In this document: piece by piece, positions 6,589 to 9,375 of the stretch | Position numbering within the stretch: the stretch's first letter is position 1 | Layout of the letters: each line of letters starts with the position of its first letter | NCBI GenBank assembly: GCA_964428215.1 | Contig: CAYRXO010000144.1 | Location: 1-9,375 of the forward strand | DNA from: Accumulibacter sp964428215 | GTDB taxonomy: Bacteria > Pseudomonadota > Gammaproteobacteria > Burkholderiales > Rhodocyclaceae | Direction: 5' to 3' | Length of the DNA: 9,375 nucleotides | Position numbers and translations under genes: made by a program | Notes under the pieces: generated by a model | Databases searched by the model: none | What the model was told of the DNA's origin: nothing | The model's input: only the letters and a program-made list of their open reading frames with translations

Positions 6589-7785
6589 TCAGATCGTTCC
6601 GGCTGCGCGCAGGGCGGCGATTTCCGTCGCGGAGTAAGCCAGTTGGCGGAGAATTTCGTCGGTGTGGGCGCCGAGTGCCGGGCCCAGCCATGCCGTCTGT
6701 CCCGGCGTCGCCGATAGCTTCGGCACGATGGCGGGTATCTTGAATGACTTGCCGTCGGGCAGCGTCGCCGTTTCGAGCATTTGCCGGGCGAGGTACTGCG
6801 GGTCGGCGAAGATGTCGGCGATCGAATAAACGCGCGATGCGGGGACATCGGCCGTGGCCAGGACGCGCACGACTTCGCTCTCGTCATGCGCCGATACCCA
6901 GGCGTTGATCACGGCGTACAGCTCGTCCCGGCGCTGGTCGCGGCCGGCGTTGTCGCTCAGTTGCGGGTCGTCGGCCAGATCGGCGCGGCTGATGGTCAGC
7001 ATTAACCGCCTGAAGATGGCGTCACCATTGGCGCCGATGGCGACGTGTTTGCCGTCGCGGGTGGTGTGGGTGCTCGACGGGGTGATGCCGGGCATGATGT
7101 TGCCGGTACGCTCGCGGATGAAACCAAAAACGTCGAATTCGGGCACCAGCGATTCCATCATCGCGAACACCGCTTCGTACAAGGCGACATCGACCATTTG
7201 TCCCTGGCCGCTGCGCTCCTTGTGACGCAGGGCCATCAGTGTACCGATCACTCCCCAGAGCGCGGCGATCGAATCGCCGATAGAAATGCCCGTTTTGACC
7301 GGTGGACGATCCGGAAAGCCGGTGACGTAGCGCAGTCCGCCCATCGATTCGCCGATGGCGCCGAAGCCGGGCTGCTGCGCCAGCGGTCCCGTTTGCCCAA
7401 AACCGGAAAGGCGCAGCATCACCAATCCGGGGTTGATTGCCGACAAGGGCTCCCAACCGAGTCCGAGTTTTTCCAGGACGCCGGGGCGGAAGTTTTCGAT
7501 CAACACGTCGGCGTCGGCAACCAGTTGTTCGACGATGCGTCGACCGGCCGGATGCTTGAGATTGACGGTCAACGATTTCTTGTTGCGTGATTGCACATAC
7601 CACCACAACGAGGTGCCCTGGTAGAGCTTGCGCCATTTGCGCAAAGGGTCACCGCCGTCGGGAGACTCGATTTTGATCACTTCGGCGCCGAATTCGGCCA
7701 GGATGCGCGCCGCGAAAGGTCCGGCGATCAGGCTGCCGAGTTCGATGACTTTCAGATCCTTTAATGGGAGGCTAGAAATTTTCAT
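6589..7785 (-). CDS. Family III CoA-transferase (CaiB/BaiF family)
   Basis: Family III enzymes move CoA between carboxylic acids via an aspartyl-CoA mixed anhydride in the cytoplasm. The 398-residue product is full length for the family. The N-terminal block reads LKVIELGSLIAGPFAARILA (11-30), then EFGAEVIKIE (31-40) and RNKKSLTVNL (67-76). ENFRPGVLEKLGLGW (97-111) and RLSGFGQTGP (125-134) follow. GISIGDSIAALWG (166-178) holds the likely catalytic Asp171. The donor and acceptor acids cannot be told from sequence; formyl-CoA/oxalate, succinyl-CoA/dicarboxylate and carnitine-type reactions all occur in this family. The ATG at 7785 is chosen because homology starts there; the frame is open to 7929 but that extension overlaps the end of icd. 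No good Shine-Dalgarno is visible. The gene follows the icd terminator by 45 bases with no clear promoter, so it may depend on read-through. Confidence 0.9.
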   Translation of the reverse strand: MKISSLPLKDLKVIELGSLIAGPFAARILAEFGAEVIKIESPDGGDPLRKWRKLYQGTSLWWYVQSRNKKSLTVNLKHPAGRRIVEQLVADADVLIENFRPGVLEKLGLGWEPLSAINPGLVMLRLSGFGQTGPLAQQPGFGAIGESMGGLRYVTGFPDRPPVKTGISIGDSIAALWGVIGTLMALRHKERSGQGQMVDVALYEAVFAMMESLVPEFDVFGFIRERTGNIMPGITPSSTHTTRDGKHVAIGANGDAIFRRLMLTISRADLADDPQLSDNAGRDQRRDELYAVINAWVSAHDESEVVRVLATADVPASRVYSIADIFADPQYLARQMLETATLPDGKSFKIPAIVPKLSATPGQTAWLGPALGAHTDEILRQLAYSATEIAALRAAGTI

Positions 7786-7830
7786 GCGCTGTGAAGGCTG
7801 CCGTACGTTTTCCCGACGTATCGCAGCCGG

Positions 7831-7861
7831 GAAAGAAACAAGCCCCCTGGACGGGGGCTTG
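7831..7861 (-). terminator. Intrinsic terminator of icd
   Basis: On the minus strand, nine-base perfect arms CAAGCCCCC and GGGGGCTTG (7861-7853 and 7847-7839) surround a five-base loop. The T-rich run TTTCTTTC (7838-7831) follows immediately. The stem begins 28 bases after the icd stop codon. This is the clearest terminator in the window. Confidence 0.88.
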
Positions 7862-7889
7862 CTGTCGCTTGGGGGAAGCGAAGCCGATC

Positions 7890-9115
<1,226 letters not shown>

Positions 9116-9119
<4 letters not shown>

Positions 9120-9253
9120 GCCAACTCCAAATAGTATGGTGATATCCGGTTCGGGTGCCAGCATCGCGGGCTGGCAGTAGCGCGTGGGCGCACGGTTTGG
9201 CTGCCGATCGCACGAAGCGGCGTGGGTGGGTACGAGGTAGCGTGATGGTCCAT
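9116..9253 (-). other. 45-codon leader open reading frame overlapping the icd start (speculative)
   Basis: The minus-strand ATG at 9253 opens a frame of 45 codons that is Pro/Arg/Ser-rich and ends YYLELA. Its TGA overlaps the icd ATG as ATGA, the arrangement typical of translational coupling. AGGAG lies upstream but only one base from the ATG, which is too close for efficient initiation. The peptide matches nothing I know. In GC-rich DNA a frame this short is easily fortuitous, and icd has its own GGAG. Confidence 0.2.
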
Positions 9254-9274
9254 GCTCCTGCGGCACCATCCGCG

Positions 9275-9280
9275 ATTATG
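9275..9280 (-). promoter_or_regulatory. Candidate -10 element for icd
   Basis: CATAAT (9280-9275 on the minus strand) matches the -10 consensus at five of six positions and would give a leader of about 150 bases. The best -35-like hexamer nearby, TTGACC, lies 31 bases upstream of it, too far to pair. The rest of the gap up to the right edge (to 9375) shows no gene I can identify on either strand. Short frames running to the edge on both strands are too brief to judge. Confidence 0.25.
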
Positions 9281-9375
9281 GCCGAAATGCGCCTTTGCTA
9301 CCAGCGGTTCCGGTCAATGCCAGCAGTTCTCATTTCAAACCCAGGCAAGGCGGCTGTTGGCGTAAGTGTGCGCAG

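Noticed and set aside
9120..9269. In-frame 50-residue extension of icd
   Set aside because: No homology to Icd N-termini and no ribosome site; GGAG is well placed before the ATG at 9119.

Overview
The window looks like an ordinary chromosomal segment of a fairly GC-rich (around 60% by eye) betaproteobacterium, possibly of the Rhodocyclales type. The reasons are the dusB-fis pair, the E. coli-like NADP isocitrate dehydrogenase, the YpfJ-type peptidase and the style of the asparagine-synthetase-like protein. The taxonomic placement is inferred from gene order and protein character, not from a search. Every gene I can support lies on the minus strand, so transcription runs from right (high coordinates) to left. 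There are no tRNA, rRNA, CRISPR or transposon features, and no gene-free stretch exceeds 300 bases.

In transcription order: icd (NADP-isocitrate dehydrogenase, 9119-7890) ends at a strong intrinsic terminator. It is followed by a family III (CaiB/BaiF) CoA-transferase (7785-6589). Next come a small Ala/Ser/Thr-rich protein of unknown function (6407-5988) and a SprA-related putative metalloprotease (5899-5246). These two share a C-terminal R-x-ALNLF motif. Then comes an asparagine-synthetase-like ATP-dependent ligase without the glutaminase nucleophile (4982-3201). A two-gene unit encodes a YpfJ-family zinc peptidase and a secreted M23 peptidoglycan endopeptidase (3115-1386). Last is dusB (1175-153), overlapping fis by 4 bases; fis runs off the left edge.

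Functionally the window mixes housekeeping (TCA cycle, tRNA dihydrouridine formation, nucleoid protein Fis) with envelope or secretion-linked hydrolases (M23, YpfJ, SprA-like). Two enzymes have substrates that cannot be read from sequence: the CoA-transferase and the AsnB-like ligase. I see no clear new multi-gene system. The most unusual items are the AsnB-like protein with a degenerate glutaminase domain and the SprA-like/small-protein pair with matching C-terminal tails. A 45-codon open frame whose stop overlaps the icd start is a lesser curiosity.
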